A DNA stretch of 37,790 bases from assembly GCA_045636025.1 (NCBI GenBank), contig JAZTWP010000016.1, positions 1 to 37,790 of the forward strand, read 5' to 3'. The first letter of the stretch is position 1, and every line of letters starts with the position of its first letter. The notes beneath the pieces are model-generated. The model was not told the origin of the DNA, made no database searches, and worked only from the letters and a program-made list of their open reading frames with translations. This DNA is from UBA1081 sp045636025. Its GTDB lineage: Bacteria; Bacillota; Clostridia; Oscillospirales; Acutalibacteraceae. Positions 22,732 to 30,230 of this stretch are shown in pieces. A program made the position numbers and the translations under genes.

Positions 22732-23664
22732 TTATTTGTATGTTACGTTGTTGATGATCATCTTGTTTGTAAGTGTTGCGTAACCTGTAACGGGAACGAA
22801 AACAGCCTTAGCGTCAACGTCGATGAAGTAGTTCATGATCTGTGTAAGTGATTCAACCTGGCCTGTAGCTGTGTCGAATACAAGAGTTGCTGTACAATCT
22901 TTACCTGTAAGTTCGAACTTGTTCATTGTAACAACGGCTGAGAATTCAGCAACGATGTTGTCAATTTCCTTCTGGTCAAGAGGATTGAACATTGAACCGA
23001 TTGCACTGTCACATGATGTTGCACCTTCAGCTGCGGGAAGAGGACTAACTTCATCGTGAAGAACGATTTCGATTGTTGTCTTGCCGCCTGATTCAGTCAT
23101 AGTAGCTGACTTGATCTTGCTTACGTCTGTAAGGAGACAACCCTTTGTATTTCTTACGATGGGAATCTGTTCCATATCAGTTCTGTTCTGAAGATCTGCT
23201 TCGTCTTCACTTGTCATAAGACCCTGAGCAATGGGAAGAACAAGGTTACCGACTGTACCGAGATCGTAGTCATCAGCAAGAGTCTGGAATTCCTTCTTGT
23301 CGTATGTAGCAACGCCTGATTTGAGCTGATCCATAACTTCTGTATACTTAGCAAGGATTGTTTCGAATTCTGCTGTGTCGCCACCTGCAGCACCGCCGTC
23401 GCCTGCTGCGCCGCCGTCACCTGTTGAGCCACCGGGAGTTGATGTTGAACCGCCGCCTGCGTTACCTGTTGAACCGCCGCCTGCGTTACCTGTTGAACCA
23501 CCGTTTGAAGCGCCACCCTGAACAGCTACTTCGCCACCTGTGATAGCTGAGATTTTTGATGCTGTTACTACGCAGCAAAGTGAACATACGCAAATTGCAA
23601 TAATTGTAACAACTGAAACGAGTTTGGAAAGTACGGGTGAATCGTACTCATGACTTTTTTTCAT
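22732..23664 (-). CDS. Membrane-anchored protein with Gly/Ser linker, unknown function
   Basis: 310 residues from the ATG at 23664 (an ATG at 23685 is in frame, but AAAGGGGA lies between the two). One N-terminal membrane helix (about 13-36, SKLVSVVTIIAICVCSLCCV) anchors it facing outward. A flexible Gly/Ser/Ala linker with two GNAGGGST units follows (about 48-95). The rest is a soluble domain of about 210 residues without motifs I recognise (AKYTEVMDQLKSGVATYDKK; later PLPAAEGATSCD). It resembles in layout the lipoprotein at 21292: anchor, linker, beta-rich domain. Own promoter and terminator. Confidence 0.8.
   Translation of the reverse strand: MKKSHEYDSPVLSKLVSVVTIIAICVCSLCCVVTASKISAITGGEVAVQGGASNGGSTGNAGGGSTGNAGGGSTSTPGGSTGDGGAAGDGGAAGGDTAEFETILAKYTEVMDQLKSGVATYDKKEFQTLADDYDLGTVGNLVLPIAQGLMTSEDEADLQNRTDMEQIPIVRNTKGCLLTDVSKIKSATMTESGGKTTIEIVLHDEVSPLPAAEGATSCDSAIGSMFNPLDQKEIDNIVAEFSAVVTMNKFELTGKDCTATLVFDTATGQVESLTQIMNYFIDVDAKAVFVPVTGYATLTNKMIINNVTYK
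23447..23494 (-). repeat. Two 24-base tandem units encoding GNAGGGST
   Basis: Identical 24-base units inside the linker of the membrane-anchored protein; part of a longer degenerate Gly-rich tract (about 23385-23515). Confidence 0.9.
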
Positions 23665-23738
23665 GTTTGGAGTTTCCCCTTTCATGGATTCTTAAATTAA
23701 CCCAACATTTATTCTTTTTGGCGCAATGAGTCCACGCC

Positions 23739-23767
23739 GTTATACTAAATTTACAACAAACAGACAA
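23739..23767 (-). promoter_or_regulatory. Promoter of the Gly-rich-linker protein gene
   Basis: TTGTCT (23762-23767), 17-base spacer, TATAAC (23739-23744). A TTGACT nine bases further upstream is too far from this -10. Confidence 0.55.
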
Positions 23768-23805
23768 AAAAGTCAAGAAGAAAATTCGAATTTCAATAAC
23801 TTTTT

Positions 23806-23830
23806 GAAAAAAATTATTGGTAAATCCAAT
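23806..23830 (-). terminator. Weak terminator after the penicillin-binding protein gene
   Basis: ATTGG-ATTTA-CCAAT followed on the minus strand by AATTTTTTTC. Only five pairs, but the T run is good. Confidence 0.4.
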
Positions 23831-23859
23831 TTTTTCGGACAGAAATATGCCTGATGTAG

Positions 23860-25452
23860 TTAATTTCCCGATATTCCGTCAGCAATATCTCTGAAAACGG
23901 GAGCACAGTCAGTGGAAGAATACTCCCCGTTTTCCCTGAAAACGACAATTACATATTTTTCACCATCATTTTCATATATCCCGGCAAACCATGTATGAAC
24001 CTTTTTTCTGCCATTATCGGTTTTTCCCGTTTCTGCCGTTGCTGTTTTTCCGTAAACGGTGCCCGTCATTGCATCAGCCATCGTTCCTGAACCTTCCTCA
24101 ACGGTGACTTTAAGCATCTGCATAATTTTTTCGCAAATACTGTCTGCAAGAACTTTTGCTTTTACATTTTCCTGCTCATTCTGCAGAATTCCGTTATTAT
24201 CGGCATAACCTTTCACAAGGGTAGGCTCCGAATAATACCCTCCGTTTGAAAAGGCGGCATAAACGCAGGCAATCTGAAGCGGAGTTGCGAGAAGCTCCCC
24301 CTGACCGAAAGAAAGATTTGCAAGTGCCGCTGAAGAATCAACGGAATACTCGTCAGGAAGATTCCCCGATGCGGAAACTATTCCGTCAGCAAGAATGGTT
24401 TCCTTGCCGAAGCCGAGCAGGGATGCAGTTTTAAGAATTTCCGTTCTGCCCGTTTCAAGACCGAGTGAAACATAATACATATTGCAGGATACCGCCATTG
24501 CACCTGTCATATCAAGAACACCGTGTCCCGACCTTTTGTGACAATTGAATACAACATCAGACACTTCGCAGAAACCGTTGCAACAGAAAACTTCATTTTC
24601 TGAAATGCCGTTTTCGAGTGCCGCAGCGGCAACCACGGGTTTGAAAACAGACCCCACGGGGTAAGCTCCCAGAACTCTGTTGAAAAACGGCTGGTTTTCA
24701 TCATTCAGTGCACTGGCGAGATTGTTTCTGTCATAAACGGGACTGCTTGCCATTGCAAGAATCTCTGAGTTTTCAGCATCAACAACCACAACGGCACCTT
24801 TTTCGAGATTATTCCATTTCATTGCATTTTCGCAGACACGCTGTATATCATAATCAATGGTCAGTACAACACCGCCCGATGATGCATAATTGTTGTCCGC
24901 TGTGTCAAAGCCGTTACCGCCCAGAATTTTTCCGTTGGCATCAGATTTATATCTGACACCGCTGTTGCCGCTGTTTTCTCTGAGAATTTTTTCAAACGCC
25001 TTTTCCGCACCGCACACACCGTTACCCTCGGAATCAAGATATCCGATAAGATGTGCCGCAACATCCGAATCCGAATATCTGTCATAAACAACAGTTGTTT
25101 TTATATCGGCACAGTCACCTGAATAATAGTCACAGACAAACAGAAACGGTCTGCCAGTCTTTGCCTTTGCGCTGACAACGGAATAGTCGTCTTCTGTCAA
25201 TTCAGTTTTCAGTACTTCCATTGCATCTGCGGTTGGATTTACCGCAAGCATTGTATGAAATGCTCTGTTGACAAGAGGTTTCATATTTCTGTCATAAATC
25301 ATACCCCGTGTTTCACCTATTGTAAGATATCTTGTATCGCTCTGATAATCTGCCTCCTCCGCAGTAAGATTGCCGATTGACGCTATACGCAGCACAACAG
25401 CCGCAGCGAAAAATATATACAAAAAAAACACAACAGTAATACGCTTTGCCAA
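23860..25452 (-). CDS. Class B penicillin-binding protein (transpeptidase)
   Basis: 530 residues. One membrane helix (about 5-24), a short dimerisation part with RGMIYDRNMKPL (49-60), then the transpeptidase: S268-V-F-K271 with nucleophile Ser, S322-C-N324, and K469-T-A471 where the third motif is normally KTG. It crosslinks peptidoglycan in division, elongation or sporulation (FtsI/SpoVD/PBP2 group). It is shorter than vegetative PBP2 (usually 600-700), has no PASTA domain, and stands without ftsW/rodA or mur genes, which fits a specialised or sporulation role. The start is TTG: an in-frame TGA lies two codons upstream and the membrane helix begins at once, so no ATG is possible. GGTGAT is a modest ribosome site. 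Confidence 0.9.
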   Translation of the reverse strand: MAKRITVVFFLYIFFAAAVVLRIASIGNLTAEEADYQSDTRYLTIGETRGMIYDRNMKPLVNRAFHTMLAVNPTADAMEVLKTELTEDDYSVVSAKAKTGRPFLFVCDYYSGDCADIKTTVVYDRYSDSDVAAHLIGYLDSEGNGVCGAEKAFEKILRENSGNSGVRYKSDANGKILGGNGFDTADNNYASSGGVVLTIDYDIQRVCENAMKWNNLEKGAVVVVDAENSEILAMASSPVYDRNNLASALNDENQPFFNRVLGAYPVGSVFKPVVAAAALENGISENEVFCCNGFCEVSDVVFNCHKRSGHGVLDMTGAMAVSCNMYYVSLGLETGRTEILKTASLLGFGKETILADGIVSASGNLPDEYSVDSSAALANLSFGQGELLATPLQIACVYAAFSNGGYYSEPTLVKGYADNNGILQNEQENVKAKVLADSICEKIMQMLKVTVEEGSGTMADAMTGTVYGKTATAETGKTDNGRKKVHTWFAGIYENDGEKYVIVVFRENGEYSSTDCAPVFRDIADGISGN

Positions 25453-25531
25453 AATTCATCACCGTGTATTAGTTTTAGCATTATCTGCAAAAAAATGCCT
25501 CTGATGAATGCGTTATTGAACATATTTTTCA

Positions 25532-25560
25532 TTGACAAACTGCCGGGTTACTGTTATAAT
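25532..25560 (+). promoter_or_regulatory. Consensus promoter of prfB (and probably the metal importer)
   Basis: TTGACA (25532-25537), 17-base spacer, TATAAT (25555-25560): a perfect sigma-A consensus, 48 bases before the prfB start. Confidence 0.9.
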
Positions 25561-25608
25561 GTATTCTGTACGTGTGTATAATAATATATAAATATATAGG
25601 AGAACTCT

Positions 25609-26730
25609 ATGTTACAGTATGAAGAACTCAGATTAAAACTCAGAAAAGCCGAAGAACCGATTCAAGAACTTGCAGAAGCTCTCGGTCTCAAGGCTATGAC
25701 AAAAGAAATCGAAGAGCTTGAACTCAAAGCTGCTCAGGAAGAATTCTGGAATGATATTGAAAACAGCCAGAAGGTTCTTCAGAGAACTGCTATGCTCAAG
25801 GGCAAAGTTGAAAAATACAACAAACTCTGCGAAGACTATGAAGACACAATGACTCTTATTGAACTTGCAGACGATGAAGAAGACGAATCAATGGTTGACG
25901 AGTGCACAGATGCTGTTGAAAGAATCTTTGCAGAACTTGATTCACAGACACTTTCAACTCTTCTCACAGGTGAATACGACAACAAGAATGCAATTCTCAC
26001 ATTCCACGCAGGTTCAGGCGGTACAGAAGCTCAGGACTGGGCAATGATGCTCTTCAGAATGTATCACCGCTGGGGTGAGCGTCACGGCTTCAAAACAACA
26101 ACAGTTGACTATCTTGACGGTGACGAAGCAGGTATCAAGTCTGCAACTATCCTCGTTGAAGGCGAAAATGCTTACGGCTACCTCAAGGGAGAAATGGGCG
26201 TTCACAGACTTGTAAGAATTTCACCCTTCGACTCATCAGGAAGAAGACACACATCATTTGCATCACTTGAAGTTATGCCAGAAATCGATGACACAGTTGA
26301 AGTTGACATCAACCCTGCTCATATCAAGATGGACGTTTACCGTGCAAGGGGTGCCGGCGGTCAGAAGGTTAACAAGACATCATCTGCTGTCCGTCTTACA
26401 CATATTCCCACAGGTATAGTTGTTGCCAGCCAGGTTGAACGAAGCCAGTATCAGAACCGTGATGTTGCAATGAGAATGCTCAAGTCAAAGCTCATTGAAA
26501 TCAAAGAAAGAGAAAATCTTGAAAAGATTGAAGACATCAAGGGTGAACAGAGAGAAATTGCCTGGGGCAGCCAGATCCGTTCATACGTATTTATGCCCTA
26601 CACTCTTGCAAAGGACACAAGAACAGGTTTTGAAAACGGCAACATCAACGCTGTTATGGACGGCGATATTGACGGTTTCATCAATGCTTACCTCAAGATG
26701 CAGGCAAACGAAAAACTTGCAAACGGCTAA
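25609..26730 (+). CDS. prfB: Peptide chain release factor 2
   Basis: 373 residues. The tripeptide SPF (205-207) for stop-codon recognition (UGA/UAA) and GGQ (250-252, in RGAGGQKVNKTSSAV) identify RF2. RF2 genes in most bacteria need a programmed +1 frameshift at an early CUU-UGA; here the frame runs through without a stop, so that autoregulation is absent. Otherwise the length and domains are normal. Ribosome site AGGAGA. The metal-importer lipoprotein gene starts three bases after the stop. Confidence 0.97.
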   Translation: MLQYEELRLKLRKAEEPIQELAEALGLKAMTKEIEELELKAAQEEFWNDIENSQKVLQRTAMLKGKVEKYNKLCEDYEDTMTLIELADDEEDESMVDECTDAVERIFAELDSQTLSTLLTGEYDNKNAILTFHAGSGGTEAQDWAMMLFRMYHRWGERHGFKTTTVDYLDGDEAGIKSATILVEGENAYGYLKGEMGVHRLVRISPFDSSGRRHTSFASLEVMPEIDDTVEVDINPAHIKMDVYRARGAGGQKVNKTSSAVRLTHIPTGIVVASQVERSQYQNRDVAMRMLKSKLIEIKERENLEKIEDIKGEQREIAWGSQIRSYVFMPYTLAKDTRTGFENGNINAVMDGDIDGFINAYLKMQANEKLANG

Positions 26731-26733
26731 GTT

Positions 26734-27690
26734 ATGAAAAAACTGATTTTATCAATTCTTGCGTTATCGCTTATGATTTCTGTTTTCAGCTCCTGCTCTG
26801 CAGTTTCTCCCGAAGCGGAAGATGACAGCGGAAAGCTGACAGTTGTCACAACGGTTTTCCCCGTTTATGACTGGACAAAAAATATCACAGGTGATAAATG
26901 CAATGTCATTTACCTTGACGAGAGAGGTACGGATATGCACTCGTTTGAACCGACTGCAAACGTTATCCTCACACTCTCTTCAGCCGATGTTTTTATCCAT
27001 ATCGGCGGAGCCTCTGACAAATGGGTCAGCAGCGCCCTGCAATCGGCAGACAACAATCAGGTAAAGACTCTTACTCTTATAGATGTTGTAAGTGTACTTA
27101 CGGAAGAAGATGTGAACTGCGAAGAATCACATCATCACGAGGCGCACGAGCACGATGCGGAAGAGCTTGATGAGCACATCTGGATTTCTCTTAAAAATGC
27201 ACAGTTATCAGTTAATGCCATATGCGAAACTCTTTGTCAGGCAGACCCCGACAACGCATCTGCATACAAAGAAAATGCAGAAAGCTACAATACCAAGCTC
27301 CTTGACCTTGACAACAGATATACAGACTGCGTGAACAACGCAGAAAGAAAAACACTCCTTTTTGCAGACAGATTCCCTTTCAGATATCTTACAGAAGACT
27401 ACGGCATTGAATACTTTGCCGCATTCCCCGGCTGCTCTGCAGAATCAGAGGCAAGTTTTGAAACACTTACCTCACTTATTGAAAAAACAAAATCTTATTC
27501 TCTCCCCTGCATTCTCACAATTGAGAAATCAACAGCGGATATTGCAGAAACAATAAGCAATGAAACGGGTGCAAAAGTACTTACACTCAATTCCTGCCAG
27601 TCTGTGACAAATGCAGATATCAGAGCAGGACTTACTTATCTTGATGCAATGGAGAATAATCTTCAGACAATTTCGGAGGCTCTTAATTAA
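26734..27690 (+). CDS. znuA: Zn/Mn ABC importer, substrate-binding lipoprotein
   Basis: 318 residues. Lipoprotein signal with lipobox FSSC (C21). Cluster A-I fold motifs: VVTTVFPVYDW (37-47), DMHSFEPT (67-74, ligand H69), a His/Glu-rich loop (EESHHHEAHEHDAEE, 130-144) typical of zinc binders, and DEHIW (H148). The third ligand His (usual SHxAFxY) is replaced by ADRFPFRY (211-218), followed by FAAFPGCSAESEAS; I recall this variant from other clostridial members. It delivers metal to the permease encoded downstream. No own ribosome site is clear and it starts three bases after prfB, so it is probably coupled to it. Zinc is likelier than manganese because of the His loop. Confidence 0.88.
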   Translation: MKKLILSILALSLMISVFSSCSAVSPEAEDDSGKLTVVTTVFPVYDWTKNITGDKCNVIYLDERGTDMHSFEPTANVILTLSSADVFIHIGGASDKWVSSALQSADNNQVKTLTLIDVVSVLTEEDVNCEESHHHEAHEHDAEELDEHIWISLKNAQLSVNAICETLCQADPDNASAYKENAESYNTKLLDLDNRYTDCVNNAERKTLLFADRFPFRYLTEDYGIEYFAAFPGCSAESEASFETLTSLIEKTKSYSLPCILTIEKSTADIAETISNETGAKVLTLNSCQSVTNADIRAGLTYLDAMENNLQTISEALN

Positions 27691-28400
27691 TGGCTCTTAT
27701 TTCCTGCAGCAATGTTTCTCTTGCATACGAAGGCAATACAATAGTAAAAAACCTGAATTTTACGGTAAATCCGGGTGATTACTTATGTATCGTAGGCGAA
27801 AACGGTTCGGGTAAAAGCACTCTTATGAAGGCTTTGCTCGGACTCAAAACCGTTTCTGAAGGCAGAATCACTTTCGGAAATGGTTTACACAACAAAAATA
27901 TAGGTTACCTTCCTCAGCAGACCGATGTGCAGAGGGATTTTCCCGCATCGGTAAGAGAAATCGTTCTTTCAGGCTGTCTTGCAAAGGGCAGTTTCAGACC
28001 TTTTTACACAAAAGCCGAAAAACGTGCTGCAGACGAAATTATGACAAAGCTTTCTGTCAGAAATATTGAAAAGAAATGTTACAGAGAATTATCAGGCGGT
28101 CAGCAGCAGAGAGTGCTTCTTGCACGTGCGCTGTGTGCAGCGGACAAGCTCCTTATTCTCGACGAACCAGCAGCAGGTCTTGACCCCGTTGTAACTGCGG
28201 AAATGTATGAAATCATTGAGTCTCTCAACAAAAACGACAATATGACCGTTATTATGGTTTCTCACGATATTGAGCATGCCGTAAACAACGCATCGCATAT
28301 TCTTCATATCGGCAACACACCTCTTTTCTTCGGTACAAAAGCCGATTATCTCAATTCCGATGCTTATTTTCAGCTTCTGGGAAAAGGAGGCACAAAATGA
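27690..28400 (+). CDS. znuC: Zn/Mn ABC importer, ATPase
   Basis: 236 residues. Walker A GENGSGKS (36-43), Q-loop LPQQ (74-77), signature LSGGQ (134-138), Walker B LLILDEP (154-160) and H-loop SHDIEHAV. It matches ZnuC/MntB ATPases in length and order and powers uptake together with the binding protein and permease. The ATG overlaps the previous stop by one base (TAATG), with GGAGG about ten bases before. Next gene overlaps by four. Confidence 0.93.
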   Translation: MALISCSNVSLAYEGNTIVKNLNFTVNPGDYLCIVGENGSGKSTLMKALLGLKTVSEGRITFGNGLHNKNIGYLPQQTDVQRDFPASVREIVLSGCLAKGSFRPFYTKAEKRAADEIMTKLSVRNIEKKCYRELSGGQQQRVLLARALCAADKLLILDEPAAGLDPVVTAEMYEIIESLNKNDNMTVIMVSHDIEHAVNNASHILHIGNTPLFFGTKADYLNSDAYFQLLGKGGTK

Positions 28401-29236
28401 GTATCTTTGAAACGCTCGGTTACTACCTTGAATTTGACTTTGTAAAATATGCGCTCATTACGGGTGTGCTTGTATCATTATGTGCGGCACTTCTCGGTGT
28501 AAGCCTTGTGCTCAAGCGTTATTCCATGATTGGTGACGGACTTTCACACGTGGCATTCGGAGCAATAGCAATTGCGGCTGTGCTTGACATTGCACCGATG
28601 TATTTCACACTTCCCGTAACAATAATTGCGGCAGTAATTCTGCTGAGAATGGGTCAGAATTCAAAAATCAAAGGCGATGCGGCAATTGCAATGCTTTCAG
28701 TTGGCGCACTTGCTCTGGGTTACATACTGATGAATGTATTCACAACAAATGCAAATATCAGCGGTGATGTATGCACAACACTTTTCGGCTCCACATCAAT
28801 TCTCACTCTTTCAGCATCAGACGTTTACACAAGCATAATCCTTGCAGCTGTTGTTATAATCGCTTACACTCTTTTTTACAACAGAATTTTCTCAGTCACT
28901 TTTGATGAGAATTTTGCATCGGCAACGGGCACACATTCTGCGGTCTACAACCTTGCACTTGCAATAATCACCGCAATTGTGATTGTAATTGCAATGAATC
29001 TTGTGGGCGCACTTCTTATTTCGGCACTTATCATCTTCCCTGCCCTTTCGGCAATGAGAATTTTCAAAAGCTTCAGAAGTGTCACAATCTGTGCCGCCTC
29101 AACAGCAATTATCTGCTCTCTCACGGGAATCACCCTTTCAATTCTTTTTGATACTCCCGTAGGCGCAACAATCGTTGTTGCAGATATCATTGTTTTTGCG
29201 ATTTTCTCAGTTATCGGGAAATTAAAAAAAGCGTAA
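28397..29236 (+). CDS. znuB: Zn/Mn ABC importer, permease
   Basis: 279 residues, about eight membrane helices, ABC-3 family: LLGVSLVLKRYSMIGDGLSH with VAFGAIAIA, and the later AMNLVGALLISALIIFPALS. It forms the membrane channel for the binding protein and ATPase encoded just before. AAAGGAGG precedes the ATG. The gene order binding protein, ATPase, permease is usual for ZnuACB/MntABC. Confidence 0.93.
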   Translation: MSIFETLGYYLEFDFVKYALITGVLVSLCAALLGVSLVLKRYSMIGDGLSHVAFGAIAIAAVLDIAPMYFTLPVTIIAAVILLRMGQNSKIKGDAAIAMLSVGALALGYILMNVFTTNANISGDVCTTLFGSTSILTLSASDVYTSIILAAVVIIAYTLFYNRIFSVTFDENFASATGTHSAVYNLALAIITAIVIVIAMNLVGALLISALIIFPALSAMRIFKSFRSVTICAASTAIICSLTGITLSILFDTPVGATIVVADIIVFAIFSVIGKLKKA

Positions 29237-29297
29237 CAATGCATTTTTATCACTTCTCAGGAAATAATACAGAAAGATTATTTCAAGGAGAATTGAT

Positions 29298-30041
29298 ATG
29301 CAGAAAAACATAAATTCATACGGTTTCACATTCCCGTCACCGTTTTCTTCTGAAGACAATTGCGTAAAAGATGATGAATCAAAAACAGAAAAGCAGGATT
29401 CCACCTATGACGGTGCCGTAACCGTGAAGAAAAACGGCAGATTTATTCATTGTCTCACAATAATCGGTCAGATAGAGGGACATTATCTGTTACCCTCAGG
29501 ATCCAAAGCCACAAAATACGAACACGTTATTCCTCAGCTTGTGGCAATTGAAGAAAGCGACGAAATTGACGGTCTGATTGTGATTCTCAACACCGTGGGC
29601 GGAGATATTGAGGCAGGACTTGCCCTTGCAGAGCTGATTGCAGGTATGAAAAAGCCCGTTGTTTCAATTGTGCTCGGCGGAGGTCATTCAATCGGTGTAC
29701 CTCTTGCAGTTTCTGCAAAGAAATCATTCATTGTGCCCTCTGCAACAATGACAATTCACCCCGTAAGAATGAACGGTCTTGTGCTCGGTGTACCCCAGAC
29801 TCTCAATTACTTTGAAAATATGCAGGAGCGAATCGTAAGATTTGTATGCGACAATTCAGGAATCAGCCCCGAAAGATTCAGAACACTTATGCACGCCACG
29901 GGCGGTGAACTTGTCACCGATGTGGGAACGGTGCTGGGCGGAGAAAATGCAGTAAAAGAAGGTCTCATCGACTCCGTGGGCAACCTGAGTGACGCACTCG
30001 AATGCCTGTATGAACTGATAAAAAACAAAAAAAATGAGTAA
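29298..30041 (+). CDS. tepA: TepA, ClpP-like translocation-enhancing protease
   Basis: 247 residues. ClpP-class fold: LIVILNTVGGDIEAGLALAE (93-112), nucleophile S131 in VLGGGHSIGVPLAV, H154 in MTIHPVRMNG, and GLIDSVGNLSDAL near the end. It matches B. subtilis TepA (YmfB), linked to secretion and to degradation of signal peptides or other small peptides in the cytoplasm. The N-terminal 40 residues are polar and variable. The next gene is ftsK/spoIIIE, the same order as in Bacillus, which supports the assignment. Ribosome site AAGGAG. Confidence 0.9.
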   Translation: MQKNINSYGFTFPSPFSSEDNCVKDDESKTEKQDSTYDGAVTVKKNGRFIHCLTIIGQIEGHYLLPSGSKATKYEHVIPQLVAIEESDEIDGLIVILNTVGGDIEAGLALAELIAGMKKPVVSIVLGGGHSIGVPLAVSAKKSFIVPSATMTIHPVRMNGLVLGVPQTLNYFENMQERIVRFVCDNSGISPERFRTLMHATGGELVTDVGTVLGGENAVKEGLIDSVGNLSDALECLYELIKNKKNE

Positions 30042-30215
30042 TGAGAAATGATTAATAATAAATGTTGGAAAGGGCTTTGCCCTTTAACCCATTATATATA
30101 ATCAATGCCGCAGGCATTCCGACATTACTCACTACTAATTATTCATTTAACTTATCGCTCCCTACAGAGTTTGAACAAAAAAAATTCATTGTGCATTATG
30201 CATTGTGTATTAATT
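30035..30215. repeat. Intergenic repeat A between tepA and ftsK
   Basis: MITE-like intergenic sequence with hairpins AAAGGGC-TTT-GCCCTTT (30069-30085) and AATGCC-GCA-GGCATT (30104-30118). The latter is followed by TTCCGACATTA. GAGTAATG at the left end recurs inverted as CATTACTC (30123-30130). Related to the repeat at 37038-37255 (same NNNCCG.AGGNNNTTCCGA core, CTCCCTACAG). No ORF. Confidence 0.6.
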
Positions 30216-30230
30216 ATCAAGGAGACAGTT

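Noticed and set aside
23358..23543. Arg/Leu/His-rich frame opposite the Gly-rich linker
   Set aside because: A by-product of the GGN-rich repeats on the other strand.
30105..30230. N-terminal extension of FtsK
   Set aside because: It would be translated from the intergenic repeat and lacks a ribosome site; AAGGAGA precedes the ATG at 30231.
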